Below, piece after piece: positions 42,483 to 50,855 of a DNA stretch of 64,000 nt. The notes beneath the pieces were generated by a model. It ran no database searches. It saw only the letters and a program-made list of their open reading frames with translations, and was not told the DNA's origin. The first letter of the stretch is position 1. Each line of letters begins with the position of its first letter. A program made the position numbers and the translations under genes. Origin of the DNA: Chloroflexota bacterium (GTDB lineage: Bacteria > Chloroflexota > UBA11872 > UBA12225); assembly GCA_030447525.1 (NCBI GenBank), contig JAUJOR010000006.1, positions 7,331 to 71,330 on the forward strand, in the 5' to 3' direction.

Positions 42483-43511
42483 CTACGTGGACGCCGGGGC
42501 ATCGAAGACCAGGCGGCGGGCCCAGTGGAGTTTATGCAAGAGGTGGTTAGGGTTGCCCTCGTGCCCGTTGTAGGGAAACACCTTCATCTCCTTTTCTGTG
42601 CTGGCCAGGTGGTTAAAGGTGGCATAGATGGTAGAGGGCGGGCAGACAACATCTTGTAAGCCGACGTTCATCAGCACCGGGCAGGTAATCCGCCCGGCCA
42701 GGTTCATGCCATCAAAGTAGGAGAGGGTGCGGTAGATCTCGGCCTCCCGTCCCGGCCAGGTACGGCAGTAGGCGGCGATCTCGGTGTATGGGGGTTGGGC
42801 GGCGATGTCCACGGCGCGCCGGAAGTGGCAAAGGAAGGGGACGTCGGCCATGGCCACCCTGGCCCGCCGTTGGGGGTCGAGAGCGGCCACCGCCAGCGTC
42901 AACCCACCCCCTTGACTGCCTCCGGTCAGCCCGATACGCGCCGGGTCGACCTCCGGCTGGGCGCAGACAAAGTCCAGGGCCCGCAGGCAATCGATGTACG
43001 CCCCGCGGTAGTAGTACTCCGCGGGGTCGAGGACGCCCTGGGTCATGAACCCAGTGGCGTGGCCCCCGGGGTAGGGCTTGGGGTCGGTACTCTCGCCCGA
43101 CTGCCCGCGGGTATCCACGGCCAGAACGCAGTAGCCTTGCAGGGCCCAGGCCAGGTAGAGATCGGCCGGCCCCTTGCTCCCGCCGTAGCCGTGGTAGAAG
43201 ACCATCGTCGGGCGCCGTCCTACTGGGGGTTGTCCCCCGGCCCCTCCCTGCTGTTGCCGATCCCAGGGTGCGCCGTCGGGTGGGACGAGCCACCAGCCGC
43301 AGATGCGCGCCCCGGCCCAACCGGTGTAGTAGACCCGGGCCAGGCTCAGCCCGGGTACTGGGTAGCCGGCCACCGGAACGACCTCTGGGTCGAGTGGGAT
43401 AGGGGCCGCTTCCTGGAGCGTGGCCTCCCAGAAGCCGTCGAAGCCCGGTTCCCGGGTTAGCGAGGGCCGGTACTCTTGGAGCTGAGCCAGAGGGAGGTCA
43501 ACCTGCGGCAT
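42483..43511 (-). CDS. Acetyl-xylan-esterase-like (AXE1) hydrolase
   Basis: A 342-residue alpha/beta hydrolase of the acetylxylan esterase/cephalosporin C deacetylase (AXE1) family. It opens MPQVDLPLAQLQEYRPSLTR, which is the usual LPxxELxxYxP start. The oxyanion region YHGYGGSKG, the nucleophile GLTGGSQGGG, VGLQDVVCPPSTIYATFNHL with the catalytic Asp, and YNGHEGNPN with the catalytic His are all seen. The family deacetylates xylo- or other oligosaccharides. Its start overlaps the end of the MFS transporter by 14 bases, suggesting uptake and deacetylation of an acetylated sugar. Confidence 0.92.
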   Translation of the reverse strand: MPQVDLPLAQLQEYRPSLTREPGFDGFWEATLQEAAPIPLDPEVVPVAGYPVPGLSLARVYYTGWAGARICGWWLVPPDGAPWDRQQQGGAGGQPPVGRRPTMVFYHGYGGSKGPADLYLAWALQGYCVLAVDTRGQSGESTDPKPYPGGHATGFMTQGVLDPAEYYYRGAYIDCLRALDFVCAQPEVDPARIGLTGGSQGGGLTLAVAALDPQRRARVAMADVPFLCHFRRAVDIAAQPPYTEIAAYCRTWPGREAEIYRTLSYFDGMNLAGRITCPVLMNVGLQDVVCPPSTIYATFNHLASTEKEMKVFPYNGHEGNPNHLLHKLHWARRLVFDAPAST

Positions 43512-44787
43512 GGGGGGACTCCTTGTTCGGTAGGGCCCCAACCTCACCTCCCGCGCTGGAGTGGCTGAAGCGGAAGCCGACGGCCAGGGTGATGACCAGG
43601 CAAACGAGGGCCAGGGCGAAGGGGGCGGCCGGATGCCGGTCGATCAAGACGCCGGCGGCCAGCGTCCCGGACAGCATACCGGCGCTCCACAAGAGGTGCG
43701 TGAACGCCACCAGGCGGCCGTCGTCGCGCCCTCTCCCCAGCTCGTGGATCAGGGGTGGCATCGTCGTCGAGAGGGCCCAGGCGCTCATCGCCCAGCAGGT
43801 GCCGGCGATGAAGAGACCGGGGAGATTGCCGCTCAAGAGGGCGGCGCCGGTGGCAGAGAGGAGGATAGCTCCGGTGAGGGGGACGACGAGGCTTCGCGAC
43901 CCGGAATGTCCCCCTCTCCCGGGACCGGCGCCGCCCTTTCCCAGCCCCCCTGTCAGGCGGTCGATCTGGCGGCCGGTGACGAGCTGAGCCACGGATGCAG
44001 CCAGCAGGCTGACCATGCCGTACAGGCCCACGGCGGTGGCTGTCTGGCTAAGCCGGAAGACCAGCAAGGGGATGGACAGGGTAGCCGCCCCCCAGGCAAC
44101 GGTGGGGAAGTAGCGCAGGGCACCGAGGGCCAGCACGTCTGGCTGGCGAAGCAGGTCGGCGTAGCTGCGCCATGTCCAGGCGCCGACACCCCGCCCCCTG
44201 GGCCGGGCAATGGTCCCCCCGCCCGCCGCCGGGGTGTCCTCGCCGAGCGGGGGGAGAAAAAGGGCCGCTAGGACTAAGGCCGTCAACCCCAGCAGGGCGG
44301 CGCCGGCGGCGACGACGTGGAACCCGAAACGGTCGGCGGCAATCCCGGAGATGGATGCCCCGAGGGCGTTGCTCGCCGTACCGGAGACGAAGTACAGCGC
44401 CGTCGCCGAGCCGAGGCGGGCCTGGGATACAGCGGTGATAAGAAAGCTCTGCCCGCCGGTAGATTGAAAGCCGAAGCCGAGTCCCCACAGCACGGCAATG
44501 GCCACCAGGAGAGATGGGGCCTGCACGGCGAACAGGGCCGCACCTGCCAGGGACGTGGTCAGGCCTACCAGCACCGCCGCCCGGCGGCTGACCAGGTCGC
44601 TCACCGCCCCGCCGGCAAGGGCGAAGAGACCGCCGCAGGCCAGCTGCACCGAGAGCAGGGTGGAGGTAAGCACCGGCGGCTGTCGGAGCACGGACTCGAC
44701 GTAGGCGGGGAGCAGGGCCCGCGCCGGGGCTGCCGCCATGCCGCCGGCGAAGAGGGCCGCCAGCAACGCCAGCAACGGCCGGTTCAC
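43498..44787 (-). CDS. MFS transporter
   Basis: A 429-residue protein with about 12 hydrophobic helices, starting at GTG (MNRPLLALLAALFAGGMAAA). The MFS motif A-like GGAVSDLVSRRAAVLVG lies between helices 2 and 3. The cytosolic loop after helix 6 includes LPPLGEDTPAAGGGTIARP. A Gly-rich low-complexity stretch (GLGKGGAGPGRGGHSG) sits in a later loop. It overlaps the AXE1-like esterase gene and is divergent from the solute-binding protein at 44903. Confidence 0.88.
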   Translation of the reverse strand: MNRPLLALLAALFAGGMAAAPARALLPAYVESVLRQPPVLTSTLLSVQLACGGLFALAGGAVSDLVSRRAAVLVGLTTSLAGAALFAVQAPSLLVAIAVLWGLGFGFQSTGGQSFLITAVSQARLGSATALYFVSGTASNALGASISGIAADRFGFHVVAAGAALLGLTALVLAALFLPPLGEDTPAAGGGTIARPRGRGVGAWTWRSYADLLRQPDVLALGALRYFPTVAWGAATLSIPLLVFRLSQTATAVGLYGMVSLLAASVAQLVTGRQIDRLTGGLGKGGAGPGRGGHSGSRSLVVPLTGAILLSATGAALLSGNLPGLFIAGTCWAMSAWALSTTMPPLIHELGRGRDDGRLVAFTHLLWSAGMLSGTLAAGVLIDRHPAAPFALALVCLVITLAVGFRFSHSSAGGEVGALPNKESPHAAG

Positions 44788-44902
44788 TGGGGGGCAGTAT
44801 AGCCGGCCTACCCTAACCCCCCGGTTCAGCGCCTGCGCCGCAGCGCCCAGGACGGCGATTGTGGGAGACTACTGTGCTGACGACGCCGTTTGTGGGAGCA
44901 GT

Positions 44903-46321
44903 GTGGACAGCAGCGCCTCGGGCCGCCCAACTCTAAGCCCACCGGGACGCAGCGGGGGTAGATCCCGGCGCACTCTGCTGGCCGCGCTCCCCGCCCTGGC
45001 GGCCCTGCCCGTCTTGTCCGGTTGCGGCGCCGGCACGGCCACTCGGGTAGAGCCGGCCGGGCGGGGAAAGCCCCCGGCGCAGGTGCATTTCGTCAGCCAT
45101 GGCGACGAAGCGACTCACCAGCTCTTCCGCCGGCAAGCGCGGGCGTGGGCCGAGGAAGGGCCACAGATCCAGGTGGAGATCGAGCACACCGCCGACTGGC
45201 GGGACAGGCTTCACGCCCTCGTCCCCAGCGGGACAGCGGTGGATGCCCTATTCCACTCGCATGTCGAGACCGGCGCCGCCGTGCGCCAGGGCGTGGTGGA
45301 GAATCTGGAGCCCTACTTAGCCCGGCAGCGTAGCTTTCGAGAGGGCGACTTCGAGAAGGGGGCCTGGTATGCCACCCAGTACGACGGCCAGCGCTGGGGC
45401 CTGCCCTGGAGTGGTGGGGCCTACGCCCTGATCTTCAACGTCGACCTGTTGCAGGGGGCGAACGTCCCCCTGCCCGACCCGAAGAAGCGCATGACCTGGG
45501 ATGACCTGCTAGGCATCGCCCGCCGGCTGACCGTCGACGCGACCGGCAGGCACCCTACCGACCCGGGCTTCGACCCCCACGCCGTCAAGGTGCACGGGTT
45601 TGCGACGAACACCGGCTGGGGCCTGGCTACCTTCATCATGAGCAGTGGCGGTGAGCTCCTGACCCCGGAGGGCAAGGTGCCCGTGGATAGCCCGGACGCG
45701 GTGGAGGCCCTGCAGTTCGTCTACGATCTGCGCGCGAAGCACCACGTCTGGCCCGCGGCGGGGGTGGCCACGTCGCCGTCGGCGGATTTCGAGCGCGGCA
45801 AGCTGGCCATGATCTACGACGGGGTGTGGCAGCTGGGGCGTTACAACGCCGCCGGGCTACGCTGGGGGGCGGCACCGGCGCCGATGCGCAAGGTCGCCGT
45901 CTCCGGCGGGCACTACTCCCCCCTGGTGATGGCCAGGGCAGGGCGCCAGAAAGACGCCGCCTGGGACTGGCTGTCCTTTGCCTGCCTCTCCGAGCGCGGA
46001 CAGCGTCTCCTGGTAGACGCCGGCCAGATGCAACCGACGCGCAAGTCCCTGGAGGCCCGCTTCGTCGAGGCGGAGACTCCCCCGGCGCTCCCCTATCGCC
46101 AGGTCTTTGCCGACGAGCTCAAGGCCGGCACCCTGCGCGTCACCGGGGACCGGGCCGGGTCGTACTGGGGGGGCTACAAGTGGGAGTGGGGACGAATGTG
46201 GGATGCCCTCCTGGCCCCGCTCTTCCGTGGGGAGCGCAGCGCGTTACAGGTCGGCGGCGACCTGCAGCGTCACACGGAGCTGCTACTGAAGCTGGGCCGG
46301 CCGCCGGTGGACATCCCGTGA
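44903..46321 (+). CDS. ABC sugar-binding lipoprotein
   Basis: A 472-residue extracellular solute-binding protein (family 1 type). The GTG start follows gggagcagt. The signal region RSRRTLLAALPALAALPVLS ends in the lipobox LSGC, and the twin-Arg makes Tat export possible. The mature part has VHFVSHGDEATHQLFRRQA, VDALFHSHVETGAAVRQGVV, GLPWSGGAYALIFNVDLLQG, and LAMIYDGVWQLGRYNAAGL as in maltose/oligosaccharide binders. Longer frames upstream lack secretory features. No permease lies beside it, and its stop overlaps the murF-alr start. Confidence 0.88.
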   Translation: MDSSASGRPTLSPPGRSGGRSRRTLLAALPALAALPVLSGCGAGTATRVEPAGRGKPPAQVHFVSHGDEATHQLFRRQARAWAEEGPQIQVEIEHTADWRDRLHALVPSGTAVDALFHSHVETGAAVRQGVVENLEPYLARQRSFREGDFEKGAWYATQYDGQRWGLPWSGGAYALIFNVDLLQGANVPLPDPKKRMTWDDLLGIARRLTVDATGRHPTDPGFDPHAVKVHGFATNTGWGLATFIMSSGGELLTPEGKVPVDSPDAVEALQFVYDLRAKHHVWPAAGVATSPSADFERGKLAMIYDGVWQLGRYNAAGLRWGAAPAPMRKVAVSGGHYSPLVMARAGRQKDAAWDWLSFACLSERGQRLLVDAGQMQPTRKSLEARFVEAETPPALPYRQVFADELKAGTLRVTGDRAGSYWGGYKWEWGRMWDALLAPLFRGERSALQVGGDLQRHTELLLKLGRPPVDIP

Positions 46322-48948
46322 TCCTGCTGGAAGACCTCCTGGATGGGGCGGCCGGCGAGGGGGCGCAGGTGCTGGGGGAGGTACGTAGCCGCGAGTTCCA
46401 GGGGTTCGCCTACGACTCCCGCAACGTGCAAGGGGGCGAGATGTTCGTCGCCGTGCGTACCGAGCGCGCCGACGGGCATGACTTTATCGCCGACGCCTGC
46501 CGGTGCGGGGCGGCCGGCGTACTCCTCGAGCGCCGGCCGGCCTCAGCCGGCCGGCTCGAGGCCGGGGTGACCTGCGTCGCCGTGCGGGACACACGGGCCG
46601 CGCTGCGAGCCTGGGCGGGGTACGTCCTGCGGCGCCAGGCCCCCCTAGTGATCGGTGTCACCGGGAGCGTAGGCAAGACCGGGACGGCAAAGGCCGTGGC
46701 CACCCTGCTGCGTCACCTCCAGGGCGACCCTCGCGCCGTCTTCGATAACGACAACTTCAACGACCTGTTCGGCCTGCCCATCAGTCTTGGCCGCCTGGCC
46801 CCGGCTCACCAGACGGCGGTGCTGGAGCTGGCCAGCGACAGCGCCGGGGAGATCGCCGCCCTTTGCCGGCTGGTGGCCCCTCAGTGGGGCGTCATCACCA
46901 ATGTCGCCCCGGCGCATCTCCAACACTTTGAGACGTTGGAGCGTCTGGCCGGCGAATACGGCTGCCTGGCCGAGGCCGTGTCAGAGCGACTCATCCTCCA
47001 CGCCGACGACCCCCTGGTGGCGGGCATGGCCGGGCGCATCGGGAGGCATGGCGGCGCCCTCCCGGAAGTGATCACCTACGGTCTCGGCGGAGGGGCCGAC
47101 GTGCGGGCCACGGACGTCCGCAGCGATCCCGGCGCCGCCGGCGAGGTGGGTCGCTGGACGCTGGCATTCCGACTGCACTGGCGCGGGGCTGTAGCCGGCG
47201 TGCGTCTCCGGCTGGTAGGCCGGCACAACGTCGCCACGGCCCTGGCCGCCGCCGGGGCCGCCCTCAGTCAGGGGCTCGACCTTCAAGAGGTGGCGGCCGC
47301 CCTCTCCGCGCTCGAGCCCTTGCCGGGACGCCTGCGCCCCCTCGACGGACGCGGCGGGACGGCGCTCCTGGACGACACCTTTTCCGCCAGCGTCCCGTCC
47401 ACCCTGGCGGCGGTGGACGTCATGGCCGACTGCCCCCGGCCCCGTGTCTTCATCCTGGGCGAGGTCAGCGGCGCCGGCGTCGAGGGGTACCGGCAGATCG
47501 GGCGCGTCGCGGCCGGCGTAGTCGACCACCTGGTGGCCGTGGGCGACGGCCCGGCCGAGGCGGCCCGGGCGGCCGGGGAGGCCGGCCGCCCGCCGGAGCA
47601 CCTGGCTGTGTTGCACACCGTGGAGGACACGGTGGCCTACGTCATGACTCGCATGGCATCCAGCTGTGGGCCCCCTTGGCCTGTCAACCGGCCTCACGTC
47701 CTGGTCAAGGGCGCGGAAGGGGCGCGCCTGGAACGCGTCGTCGAGGGCCTGCTCGACCGGCCGGAGGCGCAGACCGGCTCACTCGTGCGCCAGGCCCCCG
47801 GGGCAAAGCAGGTCGTCCCCTTGCATCAAGACCGGGCGACGTGGATGGAGGTTGACCTGGGGGCTATTGCCGGCAACCTCTCGCGGCTGCGGGAGATCGT
47901 CTCCCCGGCGGCGGTGATGGCCGTGCTCAAGGCCGACGCCTACGGCCACGGGGCCATCCGGGTGGCCCGCACCGCCGTCCAGCACGGCGCGGTCATGCTG
48001 GGCACGGCGGTGCTGAGCGAGGCGGCCACCCTGCGCGCCCACGGGATCACCGCCCCCATCCTGGTCATGGGCTACACCCCGGCCTGGCAGGCACGCGACG
48101 TCGCCCGCCTGGGCGTGGCCGTCTGTCTCTACTCCCTCGACCTGGCCACGAGCCTGTCCCGGGCAACCCTGGCCCTGCAACGCCCGCCGGTGGCGGTGCA
48201 CCTCAAGGTGGACACGGGGATGCACCGGCTGGGCTTGCGTCCGGATCAAGTGGTGGCCTTTGCCCGGCAGGTGGCGACCCTGCCGGGGGTGCACATCGAG
48301 GGGCTGTTTACCCACCTCGCCACGGCAGACAGGGCCGATGCGGCATACGCCGGCGAGCAGCTGCGTCGGTTTCGAGAGGTGCTGGACGCCTGGGAGGGGG
48401 CCGGGTTACCCCGCCCGCGCTACGTCCACGCGGCAAACAGCGCGGCGGCTCTACGCCTGCCGGAGGCGCGCTTCGATCTCGTGCGGCCCGGGATCGCCCT
48501 CTACGGCCTGCACCCGAGCGAAGACGCTCCCTTGCCGGAAGGATTTAGCCCCGCCCTGGCCTTGAAGACGCAGCTGGCGCAGGTGCATGACCTCCCCGCC
48601 GGGGAACCGGTCTCCTACGCCGGGACATGGGTCACCCCCCGGCCGTCGCGCATCGGCGTGCTCCCCCTGGGCTACGCCGATGGCGTGCGGCGCGCCCCGG
48701 CCACCTGGGGCGACGTGCTGGTACGGGGACGAAGGGCGCCCCTCGTCGGGCGCGTGTGCATGGATATGTGTATGGTGGACGTCACCGAGGTCCCCGGCGT
48801 GCGGGCCGGCGACGAAGTTGTCCTGATCGGCGAGCAAGGGGGGCAACGGATCACCGCCGAGGAGGTGGGCGCTCGCCTGGGGACGATCAACTACGAGGTA
48901 GTCTGCCAGATCCTGGCCCGCGTCCCCCGCGAGATCGTGTCGCGCTAG
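46318..48948 (+). CDS. Bifunctional MurF ligase / alanine racemase
   Basis: An 876-residue fusion. The GTG start overlaps the preceding TGA (GTGA). Residues 1-490 are UDP-MurNAc-tripeptide:D-Ala-D-Ala ligase: DSRNVQGGEMFVAV, ATP loop TGSVGKT (115-121), FDNDNFNDLFGLPIS, LVGRHNVATALAAAGAALS. Residues 507-876 are a PLP-dependent alanine racemase: VLKADAYGHG with the Schiff-base Lys at about 538, the catalytic SYAGTW Tyr near 767, and MCMVDVTEVPG. The fusion makes D-Ala and installs D-Ala-D-Ala in peptidoglycan precursors. An open frame from 45826 is the shadow of the upstream gene. Confidence 0.95.
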   Translation: MILLEDLLDGAAGEGAQVLGEVRSREFQGFAYDSRNVQGGEMFVAVRTERADGHDFIADACRCGAAGVLLERRPASAGRLEAGVTCVAVRDTRAALRAWAGYVLRRQAPLVIGVTGSVGKTGTAKAVATLLRHLQGDPRAVFDNDNFNDLFGLPISLGRLAPAHQTAVLELASDSAGEIAALCRLVAPQWGVITNVAPAHLQHFETLERLAGEYGCLAEAVSERLILHADDPLVAGMAGRIGRHGGALPEVITYGLGGGADVRATDVRSDPGAAGEVGRWTLAFRLHWRGAVAGVRLRLVGRHNVATALAAAGAALSQGLDLQEVAAALSALEPLPGRLRPLDGRGGTALLDDTFSASVPSTLAAVDVMADCPRPRVFILGEVSGAGVEGYRQIGRVAAGVVDHLVAVGDGPAEAARAAGEAGRPPEHLAVLHTVEDTVAYVMTRMASSCGPPWPVNRPHVLVKGAEGARLERVVEGLLDRPEAQTGSLVRQAPGAKQVVPLHQDRATWMEVDLGAIAGNLSRLREIVSPAAVMAVLKADAYGHGAIRVARTAVQHGAVMLGTAVLSEAATLRAHGITAPILVMGYTPAWQARDVARLGVAVCLYSLDLATSLSRATLALQRPPVAVHLKVDTGMHRLGLRPDQVVAFARQVATLPGVHIEGLFTHLATADRADAAYAGEQLRRFREVLDAWEGAGLPRPRYVHAANSAAALRLPEARFDLVRPGIALYGLHPSEDAPLPEGFSPALALKTQLAQVHDLPAGEPVSYAGTWVTPRPSRIGVLPLGYADGVRRAPATWGDVLVRGRRAPLVGRVCMDMCMVDVTEVPGVRAGDEVVLIGEQGGQRITAEEVGARLGTINYEVVCQILARVPREIVSR

Positions 48949-49052
48949 ATGCGTCTGACGGGTGGCGCGGGGGGACGCCCGCCGCGCTCGCCTCGCGCTC
49001 CAGGCAAAGCAGGGCCAGGTGAGCGCGGGAACGCAGCCACAGGGAGGAGCCG

Positions 49053-49490
49053 ATGGCAACAGCAGAGACGTCGCCGGGCGGGACCGGGGGGCGACCGGAG
49101 TTCCTGGGCCTGCATCACGTCATGGTGGGGGTTCCACCGGACGAGAAGGAAGCCGCCCAACGATTCTACGAGGGGGTGCTGGGCTTCGTCCCGGTGGACT
49201 CACCGCTGGAAAGCGCCGGGGACGGCAACCTCTGGTGGTACAGCTGCGGCGCTTCGGAGTTCCACATCGCCCTCGTCCCGGACTACCGTGCCAACGTCCG
49301 GCCCCACGTGGCCATCGGGATCAAGGACCTCCCGGCCTACCGTGAGCGCCTGCGCAGCCATGGGATCGAGACGAAGCTGGACTACAGCTACAGCGGCTGC
49401 TGGCGCATCTACATCGTCGATCCTTGGAACAACCGGCTGGAGTTCATCGAAAAGCTGCCTCCCGGCGTGACCCCGCCCCCCAAGCCGTAA
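49053..49490 (+). CDS. VOC family (glyoxalase-like) protein
   Basis: A 145-residue protein with a gggaggagccg ribosome site before the ATG. Two beta-alpha-beta-beta-beta units are visible: FLGLHHVMVGVPPDEKEAAQ, RFYEGVLGFVPVDSPLES and NLWWYSCGASEFHIALV, then HVAIGIKDLPAYRERLRSHG and RIYIVDPWNNRLEFIEKLP. The C-terminal DPWNNRLEFIE is the usual metal-binding end. Reaction unknown; relatives include dioxygenases, fosfomycin-resistance proteins and glyoxalases. Confidence 0.87.
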   Translation: MATAETSPGGTGGRPEFLGLHHVMVGVPPDEKEAAQRFYEGVLGFVPVDSPLESAGDGNLWWYSCGASEFHIALVPDYRANVRPHVAIGIKDLPAYRERLRSHGIETKLDYSYSGCWRIYIVDPWNNRLEFIEKLPPGVTPPPKP

Positions 49491-49579
49491 CAGGGGTTGT
49501 GGGGGCTCCCCAGCCGATCCCGCTCCCGATACTTCTGATCCGGCGCCCATTCAATACAGCACCGCCGGCAAGGGATCGA

Positions 49580-49837
49580 TCAACGCACGTCGAAGTGCTG
49601 GGGATCGAAGGCGGCGGCGATAAGGTCGGCCACATCCTGGCGCCGGGTCACGCCGTCTAGCACCATCTGCTCCAACACCACGAGGGGGACAAAGCAGTTG
49701 CGCCGAGAGGCCAGATCCTGCAGGGTGTCCGTGGGCTGAGGACGGGGCCAGGGCATGGTGACGAAGCGGTGAGCCTCAGATACCACCGAATTGAGGTGCA
49801 CCTCGACGCGGATGGGTCTTGCTTCCTGATTATCCAT
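49580..49837 (-). CDS. Possible separate small protein nested in the sigma gene
   Basis: The ATG at 49837 is preceded by AAAGGAG with 11 bases between, the strongest Shine-Dalgarno match in the area. From it the frame reads MDNQEARPIRVEVHLNSVVS and ends FVPLVVLEQMVLDGVTRRQD followed by a DLIAAAFDP tail, 85 residues that do not resemble a sigma region. Translation from here would make a stand-alone protein in addition to the fused form. The family is unknown. Confidence 0.5.
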   Translation of the reverse strand: MDNQEARPIRVEVHLNSVVSEAHRFVTMPWPRPQPTDTLQDLASRRNCFVPLVVLEQMVLDGVTRRQDVADLIAAAFDPQHFDVR

Positions 49838-50611
49838 GGACGTAACGTCTCCTTTCATGTGCCGGCTCTTGTGCCCGTGGGCGGGCCGGGTAGGCGCTGG
49901 GATCGGTACGCCACGGGCGGAGAGGGCGGTATGGGGGAGGGCGCCGGTGGGAGGGGGCAGGGGCGACCCCGAGGGGGCTGGCTGGTGGGCCGGCGCCCCG
50001 GCCGGCGAGCAGAGGGCGCGCCGCAGCCGGGCGCGGGACTCGAAGAGCCGGCCCTTGACGGTGCTGACCGGTAGGGCCAGAGCGCTGGCCACTTCGGCGT
50101 AGGCGAGACCGTTGAGGTAGTGCAGCTCCACCACCCGGCTCAGCGACGCCGGGAGGGCTTTGATGGCCTCTATCAGCAGGCGCGTCTCCTCGGCCGCCTC
50201 ACAGATCTGCTCGGGGGAGGGGCCAGAGGCATAGGATTCGTCCCAGGCGACGTGGGGGTAGGCGCTGACCAGGCTCTCCAACGACAGCGGGCGCCGCCGC
50301 TCGGCGCGCCAGGCCTTCTTTGCCAGGTTGGCGGCGATGCCGAAGAGCCAGGGACCGAAGCGGTATGGTTCCCCCAGTCGGCCGATGGATTGCTGCGCGC
50401 GCAGGACTGTTTCCTGGACGAGGTCTTCGCCGCTGCTCACGTCGCCCATCAGACGCCGGGCGAAGCGGGTGAGTGAGGCGTGGTACCTGGCGGCGAGGTA
50501 GGCAAAAGCCGCGACGTCCCCGGCCTGGGCCCGCCTGACCAGCGGAACCGTGTCCGGCTCAGCCACCATATCGGGTTGCGCTCTCCCTGCTGGCTCCATC
50601 ATGGCCACCAC
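49580..50611 (-). CDS. ECF sigma-70 factor with in-frame C-terminal domain
   Basis: A 343-residue protein. Residues 20-120 contain sigma region 2 (ARYHASLTRFARRLMGDVSS, GEDLVQETVLRAQQSI, FGPWLFGIAANLAKKAWRAE). Residues 150-215 contain region 4 (LPASLSRVVELHYLNGLAYA, EVASALALPVSTVKGRLFES, RARLRRAL). A Pro-rich linker and an 85-residue C-terminal part (from MDNQEARPIRVEV) continue in frame without a stop. That part has its own strong ribosome site at 49849-49855 and may also be translated separately. No anti-sigma factor is adjacent. Confidence 0.88.
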   Translation of the reverse strand: MVAMMEPAGRAQPDMVAEPDTVPLVRRAQAGDVAAFAYLAARYHASLTRFARRLMGDVSSGEDLVQETVLRAQQSIGRLGEPYRFGPWLFGIAANLAKKAWRAERRRPLSLESLVSAYPHVAWDESYASGPSPEQICEAAEETRLLIEAIKALPASLSRVVELHYLNGLAYAEVASALALPVSTVKGRLFESRARLRRALCSPAGAPAHQPAPSGSPLPPPTGALPHTALSARGVPIPAPTRPAHGHKSRHMKGDVTSMDNQEARPIRVEVHLNSVVSEAHRFVTMPWPRPQPTDTLQDLASRRNCFVPLVVLEQMVLDGVTRRQDVADLIAAAFDPQHFDVR

Positions 50612-50851
50612 TAGAGGTTCATTCCCGCAGGGGCCAGAAAGTTAGCCACATCCTCCCACGGCGACGTCGCCGCCCGTCATCTCGCGTCGGGTGCGGCACC
50701 CTTGCGGTGGGGAGACAAGCTGATAACAGGGCCAGCTTAGGGCAAGAGCAGCGAGTTGCCGGGCAAGAGCGGAACACGAGACGGCGGCTTCAGGTCTCAC
50801 TGGTCGGACACTCTGCAAGGGAAGACGTCGCGAGTTGAGGCCAGGGGCCCG
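50612..50851. other. Gap upstream of the sigma factor gene
   Basis: About 240 bases between the sigma factor start and the first insertion sequence. No gene is supported. It presumably contains the sigma factor promoter, but no clear -10/-35 pair was recognised. Confidence 0.5.
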
Positions 50852-50855
50852 CTAG

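Noticed and set aside
45826..48948. A 1040-residue frame including MurF-Alr.
   Set aside because: The first 164 codons overlap the solute-binding gene in another frame and look random; the GTG at 46318 fits MurF.
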